Shown: positions 1 to 5,540, counted from the first letter of the stretch. The stretch: 7,714 bases of DNA from Candidatus Omnitrophota bacterium (GCA_028718845.1 JAQULA010000079.1:1-7714); one strand, 5' to 3'. Numbers and translations: made by a program. Notes: generated by a model not told the origin, from the sequence alone.

Positions 1-407
1 GCCGTCGTAATGTCTTCGCGATCATCGGCGACCTTGACCTGGTTAAATTGTTGTTGACCGATATTGCCAAGCGCATGGCCGGCCGCAAAGGCGGAAACAC
101 CCGGATCATTCATGCCGGAAAGCGGCACGGGGATAACGCGGCAATGGCGATTTTAGAATTGACCGAGCTTAAAGAAAAAGTTAAAAAAGAGCCGAAAGCA
201 AAGAAAGAAAAGAAAGCGGCCAAGCCGTCGGCAAAAGAAACCAAAAAAACCGAGGTAAAGGCTGAAGATAAAGAAAGCGCCAAGTCCAAGAAAAACAAAG
301 ACGCTGGCGAGGCCGCGGGAAAAGAGCCGACCGGAACCGAGTCCGGGGATGAAAAAGGGTTCTTGGGCGGTTTGCGCAAGTTCCTAAAACAGGATAAGGC
401 GGAATAA
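1..407 (+). CDS. rplQ: Ribosomal protein L17, 3' part, with long charged C-terminal tail
   Basis: This is the C-terminal part of large-subunit ribosomal protein L17; the first whole codon is at base 3 and the start lies upstream of the window. The visible protein opens with RRNVFAIIGDLDLVKLL and continues through GGNTRIIHAGKRHGDNAAMA to AILELTE, which matches the conserved end of L17 (in E. coli GGYTRI, then GDNAPMAYIEL). L17 sits near the peptide exit tunnel and usually ends shortly after this point. Here about 80 further residues follow (bases 165-404). They are very rich in Lys, Ala and Glu, with almost no hydrophobic residues until a short closing segment, GFLGGLRKFLKQ, that could form an amphipathic helix. 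In many bacteria rplQ closes the rpoA operon. Here the aminotransferase gene follows after only 8 bases, which suggests co-transcription. The L17 identity is secure; the role of the tail is unknown. Confidence 0.95.
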   Translation, partial: RRNVFAIIGDLDLVKLLLTDIAKRMAGRKGGNTRIIHAGKRHGDNAAMAILELTELKEKVKKEPKAKKEKKAAKPSAKETKKTEVKAEDKESAKSKKNKDAGEAAGKEPTGTESGDEKGFLGGLRKFLKQDKAE

Positions 408-415
408 GTAAGACT

Positions 416-1579
416 ATGAAACTTGCTTCACGCGTTGAGAGTTTGACGCCATCGCCGACGTTGGCGATTACGAGTAAGGCAAAGCAATTAGAAAAAAGCG
501 GCATCGATGTGGTCAGTTTCGGGGCAGGTGAACCGGATTTTGACACGCCGCAGCATATAAAAGACAGCGCAATTACGGCGATCCATCAAGGGTTTACCAA
601 ATACACTCCCTCGACTGGAACGCCGCAATTGCGTCAGGCCATTGCCGAAAAGCTCAAACGGGATAACCGGCTTACTTATGAGGTTTCCCAGATCGTCGTC
701 GGCAGCGGCGCGAAACATTCCTTATACAATATCTTCCAGGTCGTCTGCGAACGCGGCGACCAGGTTTTGATCCCGCTGCCTTATTGGGTATCCTATCCCC
801 AGATGGCGGCCATGGCCGGGGCCAAGCCGGTCTATATCAAGACCAAGGAAAAAAATCAGTTCAAGATCACTCCGGAGCAGTTCAAAAAAGCGATCAAGCC
901 GAAAACCAAAGTTCTCGTGTTGAATTCTCCGTCGAATCCGACCGGATGCGTTTATTCCCGCGAGGAGCTGGAGCAAATCGCCGCGATCGCGGTCGAACGC
1001 AACATCGTGGTGATCAGCGACGAGATCTACGAGAAACTCATTTACGGGGCGGCGCAGCATGTCTCGATCGCCTCGCTCAATGAGAAGATTTACAACCTGA
1101 CCTTTACGGTGAACGGGCTTTCCAAGGCCTATGCCATGACCGGATGGCGCATCGGTTATGTGGCCGGGCCCAAAGAAGCCATGGCCAAGATCTCCGATAT
1201 GCAGGACCATTCGACCTCGTGCCCGAATTCGATCGCTCAGGCCGCGGCCGTGACTGCCCTGCAGGGCGGCGATGCCTGCGTCGAAGAAATGAAAAAAGAA
1301 TTTTCCGCTCGCCGGGATTACCTGGTACAGCGGATCAAAGGGATCAAAAAATTAAGCGCGGTAGTTCCCCAGGGCGCTTTTTACGTATTCTGCAACATCG
1401 CCCGGACCGGGTTGGATTCGATGGAATTTTCCCGGCGGTTGCTCGAGGAAGCCAGCGTGGCAGTGGTCCCGGGGATTGCTTTCGGCGACGACCGCTATAT
1501 CCGGTTCAGCTTTGCCACGAGCAAAGAGAAGATCGCCAAAGGCCTTGACCGCATTCAGCAATGGGTCGGTCAGTTATAA
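416..1579 (+). CDS. aspC: Class I aspartate-type aminotransferase (PLP-dependent)
   Basis: This 387-residue protein is a fold-type I PLP aminotransferase of the class I aspartate group, probably the gamma subgroup typified by the Thermus enzyme. It should transfer the amino group between aspartate and 2-oxoglutarate; relatives can also use prephenate. Family landmarks appear in order: GAGEPDF (36-42), GSGAKHSLYN (97-106), SNPTG with cofactor-contacting Asn175 (174-178), SDEIYE with Asp202 that pairs with the pyridine nitrogen (201-206), NGLSKAYAMTGWRIGY with Schiff-base Lys237 (233-248), and YIRFSFA with Arg363, which binds the substrate carboxylate. The length is normal. The ATG at 416 lies 8 bases after the rplQ stop and has only a weak purine-rich site (around 395-402), so translational coupling is likely. 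Isocitrate dehydrogenase follows 40 bases downstream. Class and reaction type are secure; exact substrate preference is inferred, and the gene symbol is by function. Confidence 0.9.
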   Translation: MKLASRVESLTPSPTLAITSKAKQLEKSGIDVVSFGAGEPDFDTPQHIKDSAITAIHQGFTKYTPSTGTPQLRQAIAEKLKRDNRLTYEVSQIVVGSGAKHSLYNIFQVVCERGDQVLIPLPYWVSYPQMAAMAGAKPVYIKTKEKNQFKITPEQFKKAIKPKTKVLVLNSPSNPTGCVYSREELEQIAAIAVERNIVVISDEIYEKLIYGAAQHVSIASLNEKIYNLTFTVNGLSKAYAMTGWRIGYVAGPKEAMAKISDMQDHSTSCPNSIAQAAAVTALQGGDACVEEMKKEFSARRDYLVQRIKGIKKLSAVVPQGAFYVFCNIARTGLDSMEFSRRLLEEASVAVVPGIAFGDDRYIRFSFATSKEKIAKGLDRIQQWVGQL

Positions 1580-1619
1580 TCAATTCATTTAACCCGTTTA
1601 CATCATAAGGAACTTGTCC

Positions 1620-2714
1620 ATGGCCAAACACACGGTTACTTATATTCCCGGAGACGGCATCGGTCCGGAGGTGTCCGCGGCGGCGCGGCGCTGTATCGAG
1701 GCCACCGGAGTGGATATTAAATTCGAAGAAGTCAATGCCGGTTCGGATACCCTGGAAAAGACCGGGACATTGCTTCCCGATTCCGTCCTGGATTCGATCC
1801 GGAAAAATAAAGTGGCGATCAAAGGCCCGATTACCACCCCGGTCGGCAGCGGGTTCCGTTCGGTGAACGTGGCCCTGCGCAGGGCGCATGACCTGTATGC
1901 CTGCGTGCGGCCGTGTAAATCCTACGCCGGGGTCAGGTCGCGTTATAACGATATCGACCTGGTGATCGTGCGCGAGAATACCGAGGACCTTTACGCCGGG
2001 ATCGAATTTGAAATTAACAAGCCGGCGACCGCTGAACTTATCGGTACGATCAAAAATCTTTCCAAGAGTACGATCCGCGACGATTCCGGTATCAGCATTA
2101 AGCCGATTTCCGTGTTCGGCACGCGGCGGATCGTGAAATTCGCCTTCGAGTATGCCCTGGCGCATAACCGGCGCAAGGTTACCGCGGTGCATAAGGCCAA
2201 TATCATGAAATTCACCGACGGCCTGTTCCTGCAGGTGGCCCGCGAAGTGGCCAAGGAATACGAAGGCAAGGTCGAGTTCGAAGACCGCATCGTCGATAAT
2301 ATGTGTATGCAGCTGGTCCAGAAACCGGAGCTTTATGACGTGCTGGTCCTGCCGAATCTTTACGGGGATATCCTTTCCGATCTGTGCGCCGGCTTGGTCG
2401 GCGGCCTGGGCGTTGCCCCGGGGGCGAATATCGGCGACGGGATCGCCTTGTTCGAGGCCACGCACGGCAGCGCGCCGAAATATAAAGGGAAAAACAAGGT
2501 AAATCCCAGCGCGATGATTTTGTCCGGGGTGCTGATGCTGGAATATCTGAAGGAAACCAAGGCCGCGCGTATTTTGGAACAGGCCACTGCCGAGGTATTT
2601 AAAGAGGGCAAGGCGGTTACCTATGATTTCAAGGAAGACCGCGATGACCCGACTGCCGTGGGCACCAGTGAAATGGCGGACGCGATTATCGCGAAGGTTA
2701 AGAAGCTGAAGTAA
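1620..2714 (+). CDS. icd: Isocitrate dehydrogenase (isocitrate/isopropylmalate dehydrogenase family)
   Basis: This 364-residue enzyme of the beta-decarboxylating dehydrogenase family should oxidise isocitrate to 2-oxoglutarate and CO2. The substrate loop TTPVGSGFRSVNVALRR (72-88) has Ser81 and Asn83 like E. coli isocitrate dehydrogenase, unlike isopropylmalate dehydrogenases. Other expected residues are Arg87, Arg97, Arg118 and Tyr125 (RENTEDLYAG), Lys192 (HKANIMKFTDG), and metal ligands Asp226, Asp250 and Asp254 (NLYGDILSD). The coenzyme loop THGSAPKYKGKNKVNP carries Lys287-Tyr288, the pair that binds the NADP 2'-phosphate in E. coli; NAD enzymes usually have Asp-Ile there. The position matching E. 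coli Arg395 is Glu339, so cofactor choice is uncertain. I chose ATG 1620 because AAGGA (1607-1611) is 8 bases upstream; the in-frame TTG at 1614 would be only 2 bases away. It is likely the last gene of a unit with rplQ and aspC, as a terminator follows. Confidence 0.9.
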   Translation: MAKHTVTYIPGDGIGPEVSAAARRCIEATGVDIKFEEVNAGSDTLEKTGTLLPDSVLDSIRKNKVAIKGPITTPVGSGFRSVNVALRRAHDLYACVRPCKSYAGVRSRYNDIDLVIVRENTEDLYAGIEFEINKPATAELIGTIKNLSKSTIRDDSGISIKPISVFGTRRIVKFAFEYALAHNRRKVTAVHKANIMKFTDGLFLQVAREVAKEYEGKVEFEDRIVDNMCMQLVQKPELYDVLVLPNLYGDILSDLCAGLVGGLGVAPGANIGDGIALFEATHGSAPKYKGKNKVNPSAMILSGVLMLEYLKETKAARILEQATAEVFKEGKAVTYDFKEDRDDPTAVGTSEMADAIIAKVKKLK

Positions 2715-2729
2715 AAGTTCGACGTTAAC

Positions 2730-2785
2730 AATCCGAAATATGCTGCGAGTCATTTCCTTGAATCCGGTGTGTTTCGGATTTTTTG
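2730..2785 (+). terminator. Intrinsic terminator after icd, with two alternative 5' arms
   Basis: AATCCG (2761-2766) pairs with CGGATT (2775-2780) around an 8-base loop and is followed directly by TTTTG, a compact Rho-independent terminator. An upstream copy of the same arm, AATCCGAAA (2730-2738), can instead pair with TTTCGGATT (2772-2780), giving 9 pairs over a longer loop. Both pairings use the same 3' arm, so both would end transcription of the rplQ-aspC-icd unit. It sits 16 bases after the icd stop. Confidence 0.7.
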
Positions 2786-2790
2786 TTACT

Positions 2791-2832
2791 GCTGCAGGCT
2801 TCATGCTACAAGCTTCAGGATGCAAGCCGCAG
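2791..2832 (-). repeat. Degenerate heptad array, NTGNNGC family, minus orientation
   Basis: Six consecutive 7-base units with no gaps. Read on the minus strand they are ctgcggc, ttgcatc, ctgaagc, ttgtagc, atgaagc and ctgcagc. TG at unit positions 2-3 and the final C are kept in all units; other positions drift. It begins right after the icd terminator, and a second array of the same family lies in the opposite orientation at 2905-2964. This is not CRISPR: there are no spacers and the unit is far too short. Confidence 0.8.
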
Positions 2833-2861
2833 AAAATTAAAAACAAAAGCGACGAAAAGGT

Positions 2862-2889
2862 GTTTTGGTTTAAAAGTTTTAAGTTTTTC
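2862..2889 (+). repeat. Possible AT-rich heptad tract
   Basis: The AT-rich middle of the icd-mdh spacer can be read as the 7-base units gttttgg, tttaaaa, gttttaa and gtttttc. The match is loose and simple base composition could explain it. I list it because the spacer before the aconitase gene also places an A-rich 7-base tract between two GC-richer arrays. Confidence 0.35.
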
Positions 2890-2904
2890 TTCTTAGCCTA
2901 ATTC

Positions 2905-2964
2905 TTGCGGCATGGAGCGGGTAGCGTTTTAGAAGCTTGAGGCTTGCGGCGTGTAGCCTGCGGC
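2905..2964 (+). repeat. Degenerate heptad array, NTGNNGC family, plus orientation
   Basis: Three 7-base units (ttgcggc, atggagc, gggtagc; 2905-2925), a 4-base slip (gttt), then five more in register (tagaagc, ttgaggc, ttgcggc, gtgtagc, ctgcggc; 2930-2964). All eight end in GC. The consensus is the same as at 2791-2832 but on the opposite strand, so the two arrays form an imperfect inverted pair around an AT-rich core. The array ends 11 bases before the first AAGGA of the mdh ribosome binding site, so it would lie in the mdh 5' leader if transcription starts upstream. Confidence 0.78.
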
Positions 2965-2992
2965 CTAATAAATTTAAGGAAAGGACTTAATC

Positions 2993-3907
2993 ATGAAAGT
3001 ATCAGTTATCGGTGCGGGAAATGTCGGCGGTACGCTGGCGCAGCGGATTGTTGAGGCGGATGTAAGCGACGTGGTACTGTTGGATGTGATGGCCGGGATC
3101 CCTCAGGGCAAGGCCTATGACCTCTGCGATGCCCGCTCGATCCTGGGACATGACCGCAATATTCTCGGCACGCAGGATTATAAGGACATCGCCGGCTCGG
3201 ACGTGGTGGTGGTGACCGCGGGCCTGGCGCGTCAGCCCGGCATGACCCGGGAAGACCTGCTGAAGAAGAACGTGTCGATCATTAAAGAGGTGGTCGCGAA
3301 TATCAAAAAGCACGCCCCGGAAACGATCCTGATCATGGTTACCAATCCGTTGGATGTTTTGACCAATGTGGCGTTAAAGGAAAGTGGTTTTCCCAGCCGC
3401 CGGGTAATGGGCATGGGCGGGGTGTTGGATTCTTCGCGGTTTGCCAATCTGGTTGCCGAGGAGCTCAAGGTCGCGCCGTCCACGGTCGAGGCCATGGTGA
3501 TTGCCGCGCACGGCCAGGGCATGCTGCCGCTGGCGCGGTTGTGCAGGGTAAACGGCAAGCCGCTTACCGAGCTGGTTTCCCAAGAACGTTGTGAGGCGTT
3601 GACAAAACTTACCGTGGACCGCGGGGCGCAGATCGTCTCCTGCCTGGGCAAGGGCAGTGCCTATTATGCCCCGGCCGCAGCCGCGTTCAGCATGGTTAAA
3701 GCGATCCTTAACGACGAAAAGACGGTTGTCCCGGCCTGCGCTCTGTGCAACGGGGAATACGGGATCAAAGGTGTTTGTATCGGGGTGCCGGTGCGCTTAG
3801 GAAGGCAGGGGATTGAGAAGGTGGTGGAGCTGCAGCTTAGTAAAGAAGAACTTGCTGAGCTGAAGAGCGCGGCGGAGAGTGTGAAGAAGGCGGTAACTGA
3901 AGTTTAA
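2993..3907 (+). CDS. mdh: Malate dehydrogenase (LDH-like type)
   Basis: This 304-residue NAD-linked malate dehydrogenase of the LDH-like family interconverts malate and oxaloacetate. The Rossmann motif GAGNVGG (7-13) and Asp31 at the end of the second strand (VVLLD) favour NAD. The active-site loop GLARQPGMTRED has Arg80 at the position that selects malate over lactate, plus catalytic Arg86. VTNPLD (116-121), Asp146 and Arg149 (GVLDSSR) and catalytic His173 are present. The segment after the histidine reads AAHGQGMLPL, whereas nearly all relatives have HGD or HGE; Gln175 replaces the acidic residue. Length is normal for the family. Two overlapping-style AAGGA sites (2976-2985) end 7 bases before the ATG, a strong start. 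It appears to be transcribed separately from icd, which has its own terminator. Family and malate specificity are well supported; the effect of Gln175 is unknown. Confidence 0.92.
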   Translation: MKVSVIGAGNVGGTLAQRIVEADVSDVVLLDVMAGIPQGKAYDLCDARSILGHDRNILGTQDYKDIAGSDVVVVTAGLARQPGMTREDLLKKNVSIIKEVVANIKKHAPETILIMVTNPLDVLTNVALKESGFPSRRVMGMGGVLDSSRFANLVAEELKVAPSTVEAMVIAAHGQGMLPLARLCRVNGKPLTELVSQERCEALTKLTVDRGAQIVSCLGKGSAYYAPAAAAFSMVKAILNDEKTVVPACALCNGEYGIKGVCIGVPVRLGRQGIEKVVELQLSKEELAELKSAAESVKKAVTEV

Positions 3908-3917
3908 CTCACTGACG

Positions 3918-3952
3918 TAGCGTATAGCGGTTAGCGATTAGCGGATAGTAAA
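3918..3952 (+). repeat. Heptad array, TAGCGNN family
   Basis: Four exact-period units (tagcgta, tagcggt, tagcgat, tagcgga) followed by a decayed fifth (tagtaaa), starting 10 bases after the mdh stop. The first five bases of the unit are invariant in units one to four and only the last two vary. An 11-base inverted copy of atagcggttag (3924-3934) lies at 4170-4180. Confidence 0.85.
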
Positions 3953-3969
3953 ACAAGATCAAAAATAGA

Positions 3970-4047
3970 ATCGCGGGGCGATGCTCCCGCTATATTGCGG
4001 CGGGACAGGCTGTCTCCGCCCCCAGCCGGAAGCAAAGGCCCCGCAAT
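3970..4047 (+). other. GC-rich block with nested and competing stems
   Basis: Bases 3970-3979 (ATCGCGGGGC) can pair with 4038-4047 (GCCCCGCAAT) with one mismatch, closing a 78-base domain. Inside it, GGCGG+GACA (3999-4007) pairs with TGTC, a bulged T and CCGCC (4011-4020), a 9-pair hairpin. A competing 5-pair hairpin, GCGGG (3973-3977) with CCCGC (3986-3990), would break the outer stem. It may be a structured RNA, a DNA palindrome cluster or decayed repeats; the sequence alone does not decide. I do not recognise a known RNA family. Confidence 0.4.
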
Positions 4048-4112
4048 ACTTTCACGCCTCTCTCTTCTAACGAATGAAAAGAGAAACAATATGTTACTTT
4101 TAATTTTTGCCC

Positions 4113-4140
4113 GTGGTCCGTGGTCTGTTGACCGTGGACA
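4113..4140 (-). repeat. Heptad array, NGNCCAC family, minus orientation
   Basis: Four exact 7-base units on the plus strand: gtggtcc, gtggtct, gttgacc, gtggaca. On the minus strand they read tgtccac, ggtcaac, agaccac and ggaccac, the same family as the array at 7168-7195, which lies about 3 kb away in the opposite orientation. Confidence 0.8.
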
Positions 4141-4143
4141 AGC

Positions 4144-4169
4144 GGGACGGGGCGAAGTCCCCAATTTTT
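4144..4169 (+). terminator. Terminator-like hairpin, possibly for mdh
   Basis: GGGG (4149-4152) pairs with CCCC (4159-4162) around CGAAGT; alternatively GGGAC (4144-4148) pairs with GTCCC (4157-4161). Two A residues and then TTTTT (4165-4169) follow. The form fits an intrinsic terminator, but it lies about 240 bases after the mdh stop among repeats, so its role is inferred. Confidence 0.45.
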
Positions 4170-4289
4170 CTAACCGCTATTAAGGGCTGGCCAAAGCCCC
4201 CTAAAAATTTACCTTGAGATTGGAGCGGGGCAGGGGTAACATTAATAAATAGATCCGGTTTGAGCCTTGGCTGCCGCTGAGGTTTTAGA

Positions 4290-4317
4290 TTAACATCGGA
4301 ATACTTCGCGGTATAAG
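4290..4317 (+). promoter_or_regulatory. Possible promoter for the methyltransferase gene
   Basis: TTAACA (4290-4295), a 16-base gap and TATAAG (4312-4317) each differ by one base from the sigma-70 hexamers. Transcription would start near 4324, about 15 bases before the proposed GTG start. There is no supporting evidence beyond the motif and its position. Confidence 0.4.
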
Positions 4318-4338
4318 TACGGTCAAAAAGGGGGAGCG

Positions 4339-5190
4339 GTGGACGGCGGGCAGGATGGCGGCGCAAGTAAAGAAGTTCTTAAAACCGATATTTTAAAATT
4401 ATTGCGGTTTCGATATCGGTTCGGCGTGAAGAGTATTTTTTTTCCGTTCTATATTACCCGATGTTTTGAATACCCTGCGGCTTTTAACCGCATGGAATTA
4501 AAAAAGGGGTTGAAAGTACTGGATTTCGGCTGTGGAAGTTCCTTTTTCCCGGTTTACCTTGCCTCTTGCGGAATAGAGACCTATGGTTTGGATGTTGTCG
4601 GCTCATCAGCGCTGGATTTTAAACAATATGCGATGAGCCGCCTGAACGTTGAGTTAAGGCCGATGCTTTCCTACGCGGTATACGAAGGAGACGTTCTTCC
4701 GTATGAAGCGGATATGTTTGACCGGGTGTTCGCCATCTCTACGCTGGAACATTTACGCGGGGAAAAGGATATTAAAATTGTCAGCCAATTTAAAAAAACT
4801 CTAAAACCCAAGGGAAAACTTTTTGTTTCAGTAGAGTTCCGGAATGATTATAAGGAAATTATTCCGCCGACGCATAACGCCGGTGCGGACAGGAATGCGG
4901 CGTTCTCCGATTTTGTCGACTTTGTGAGATATTACGATGAAAAAGCTCTTTACGAGAGAATAATAGAACCTTCCGGTTTAAAATTGAAGGAGAGTGTTTA
5001 TTTCGGTGCCGGGAGATTAAACGTCAGGAAATTTGCCGACCGGTGCCGTTGTCTTCAGATATTGAATCCGTTGCTCGCGGGATTATTTTACCGGAAGTTG
5101 AACGGTAGGATTGATATTGAAAAGTGCGCGCAGGCGTATCCTTCTTATTTCAGCAATATCGTTGCCTGTTTGGTGCTGGAGAAAACCTGA
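4339..5190 (+). CDS. Class I SAM-dependent methyltransferase, target unknown
   Basis: This 283-residue protein has a class I Rossmann methyltransferase fold. Motif I is LKVLDFGCGSSFF (58-70), which binds S-adenosylmethionine; the acidic end of strand 2 is Asp85 (YGLDVV); GDVLPYEADMFDRVFAISTLEHL (117-139) matches the motif II-III region of the Methyltransf_11-like group, and LKPKGKLFVSVE (155-166) follows. The N-terminal 55 and C-terminal 100 or so residues are not recognisable and probably give substrate specificity. Small-molecule methylation, for example of quinones, sugars or lipids, is typical of such proteins, but nothing here identifies the target. The start is GTG 4339 with GGGGGAG (4330-4336) only 2 bases upstream, which is unusually close; an in-frame TTG at 4402 is the next option. 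It stands alone between two gene-poor spacers and looks more AT-rich than the TCA genes before it, so it may have a different history. Confidence 0.8.
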   Translation: MDGGQDGGASKEVLKTDILKLLRFRYRFGVKSIFFPFYITRCFEYPAAFNRMELKKGLKVLDFGCGSSFFPVYLASCGIETYGLDVVGSSALDFKQYAMSRLNVELRPMLSYAVYEGDVLPYEADMFDRVFAISTLEHLRGEKDIKIVSQFKKTLKPKGKLFVSVEFRNDYKEIIPPTHNAGADRNAAFSDFVDFVRYYDEKALYERIIEPSGLKLKESVYFGAGRLNVRKFADRCRCLQILNPLLAGLFYRKLNGRIDIEKCAQAYPSYFSNIVACLVLEKT

Positions 5191-5502
5191 TTTCGCAAGA
5201 CAACCCCGCTGGTTGGAGAAGGGGAGTTCGAATTTGCTGCTGTCAATTTTGTTCAGTATTGCGTCGTGTCCCGAATGAAGCTGCTTCATCTGGGGTTGAT
5301 TCGGAATCCCGCCACTGCGGGAAGTCGTGAGTATTACGTTTTTTATCCGGCAATCGATACCTTTTAAAACGATACGCCTGCCTATATAGTCAGGCAGGCA
5401 AGCGTAACTTTTAAACCGGATATCCTCAATATTCACCGCGCAGGGGATGGTAGGGTAAGTATTTTAATTTATTGTAGATAGGATATTTGAATTGAATAAA
5501 TC
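5191..5502. other. Gene-poor spacer with several hairpins
   Basis: No convincing gene lies between the methyltransferase stop and the toxin-antitoxin operator. Visible structures are CCCC (5204-5207) with GGGG (5221-5224); a 15-base palindrome, ATGAAGC-T-GCTTCAT (5275-5289); a perfect 6-pair, 4-base-loop hairpin, TCCCGC/GCGGGA (5307-5322), with a T-run about 16 bases later (5340-5345); and the nested palindrome at 5344-5422. One of the first three may end the methyltransferase transcript. I see nothing in 5423-5502 apart from a rise in AT content. Confidence 0.65.
5344..5422. repeat. Nested imperfect palindrome of about 79 bases (MITE-like)
   Basis: Outer arms TATCCGG (5344-5350) and CCGGATA (5416-5422) enclose two TTTTAAA tracts (left and right), then TACGC (5373-5377) with GCGTA (5402-5406), then a 7-pair core, GCCTGCC (5376-5382) with GGCAGGC (5393-5399), around a 10-base AT-rich loop. 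The matched outer, middle and inner arms suggest one element, either a large hairpin or a miniature mobile repeat. No transposase or target-site duplication was seen. Confidence 0.5.
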
Positions 5503-5527
5503 TTATGCGCATTGACAATGTGCATAA
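5503..5527. promoter_or_regulatory. Palindromic operator of the toxin-antitoxin operon
   Basis: Arms TTATGCGCATTG (5503-5514) and CAATGTGCATAA (5516-5527) are inverted copies around a single A, matching at 11 of 12 positions. The palindrome covers the -35 box, so binding would block RNA polymerase. In this toxin-antitoxin class the antitoxin, alone or with the toxin, normally represses its own operon, so it is the likely ligand. Confidence 0.8.
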
Positions 5528-5540
5528 AATAGTGTATTAT
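5512..5540 (+). promoter_or_regulatory. Sigma-70-type promoter of the toxin-antitoxin operon
   Basis: A perfect TTGACA (5512-5517), an optimal 17-base gap and TATTAT (5535-5540) make this the best promoter in the window. The expected transcription start is near 5546-5548, inside or next to the Shine-Dalgarno AGGAG (5547-5551), so the leader would be only about 14 bases. Confidence 0.8.

Larger units (their letters stand above)
3908..4338. other. 431-base spacer between mdh and the methyltransferase gene, no convincing gene
   Basis: No reading frame here looks like a protein. The stretch holds, in order, the TAGCGNN array, a GC-rich foldable block (3970-4047), a C/T-rich then A-rich stretch, the GTGGNCN array (4113-4140), a terminator-like hairpin (4144-4169), an inverted TAGCG copy (4170-4180), and a small hairpin GGGCT/AGCCC (4184-4188 with 4195-4199). 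A possible promoter for the methyltransferase gene lies at 4290-4317. I see nothing definite between 4204 and 4289. Confidence 0.7.

Noticed and set aside
1506..2846. Long open frame (446 codons) on the minus strand across icd
   Set aside because: It lies antisense to a well-supported gene. The protein is rich in His, Arg and Gly with no recognisable domain, and the frame runs into the downstream repeat array. It is best explained as a shadow of GC-rich codon usage in icd.
2791..2964. CRISPR array
   Set aside because: Units are 7 bases, contiguous and degenerate, with no unique spacers and no cas genes in view.
3995..4183. Plus-strand open frame of 62 codons in the mdh-methyltransferase spacer
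   Set aside because: It crosses the GC-rich stems and the heptad array; its GPWSVD segment is simply the translated repeat, and the same peptide appears in another spurious frame over the array near 7180. There is no ribosome binding site.
4100..4366. Minus-strand open frame of 88 codons
   Set aside because: It runs through the heptad array and terminator-like hairpin, has Arg/Pro-rich composition and no motif, and overlaps the start of the methyltransferase gene.
5200..5235. tRNA-like T-arm (GGGGAGTTCGAAT)
   Set aside because: A GTTCGAAT-like string is present, but no acceptor stem, anticodon arm or CCA end can be built around it.
5083..5436. Minus-strand open frame of 117 codons over the spacer after the methyltransferase
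   Set aside because: About a third is antisense to the methyltransferase and the rest covers the nested palindrome and other hairpins. No domain or ribosome binding site was recognised. I considered a decayed gene but could not support it.
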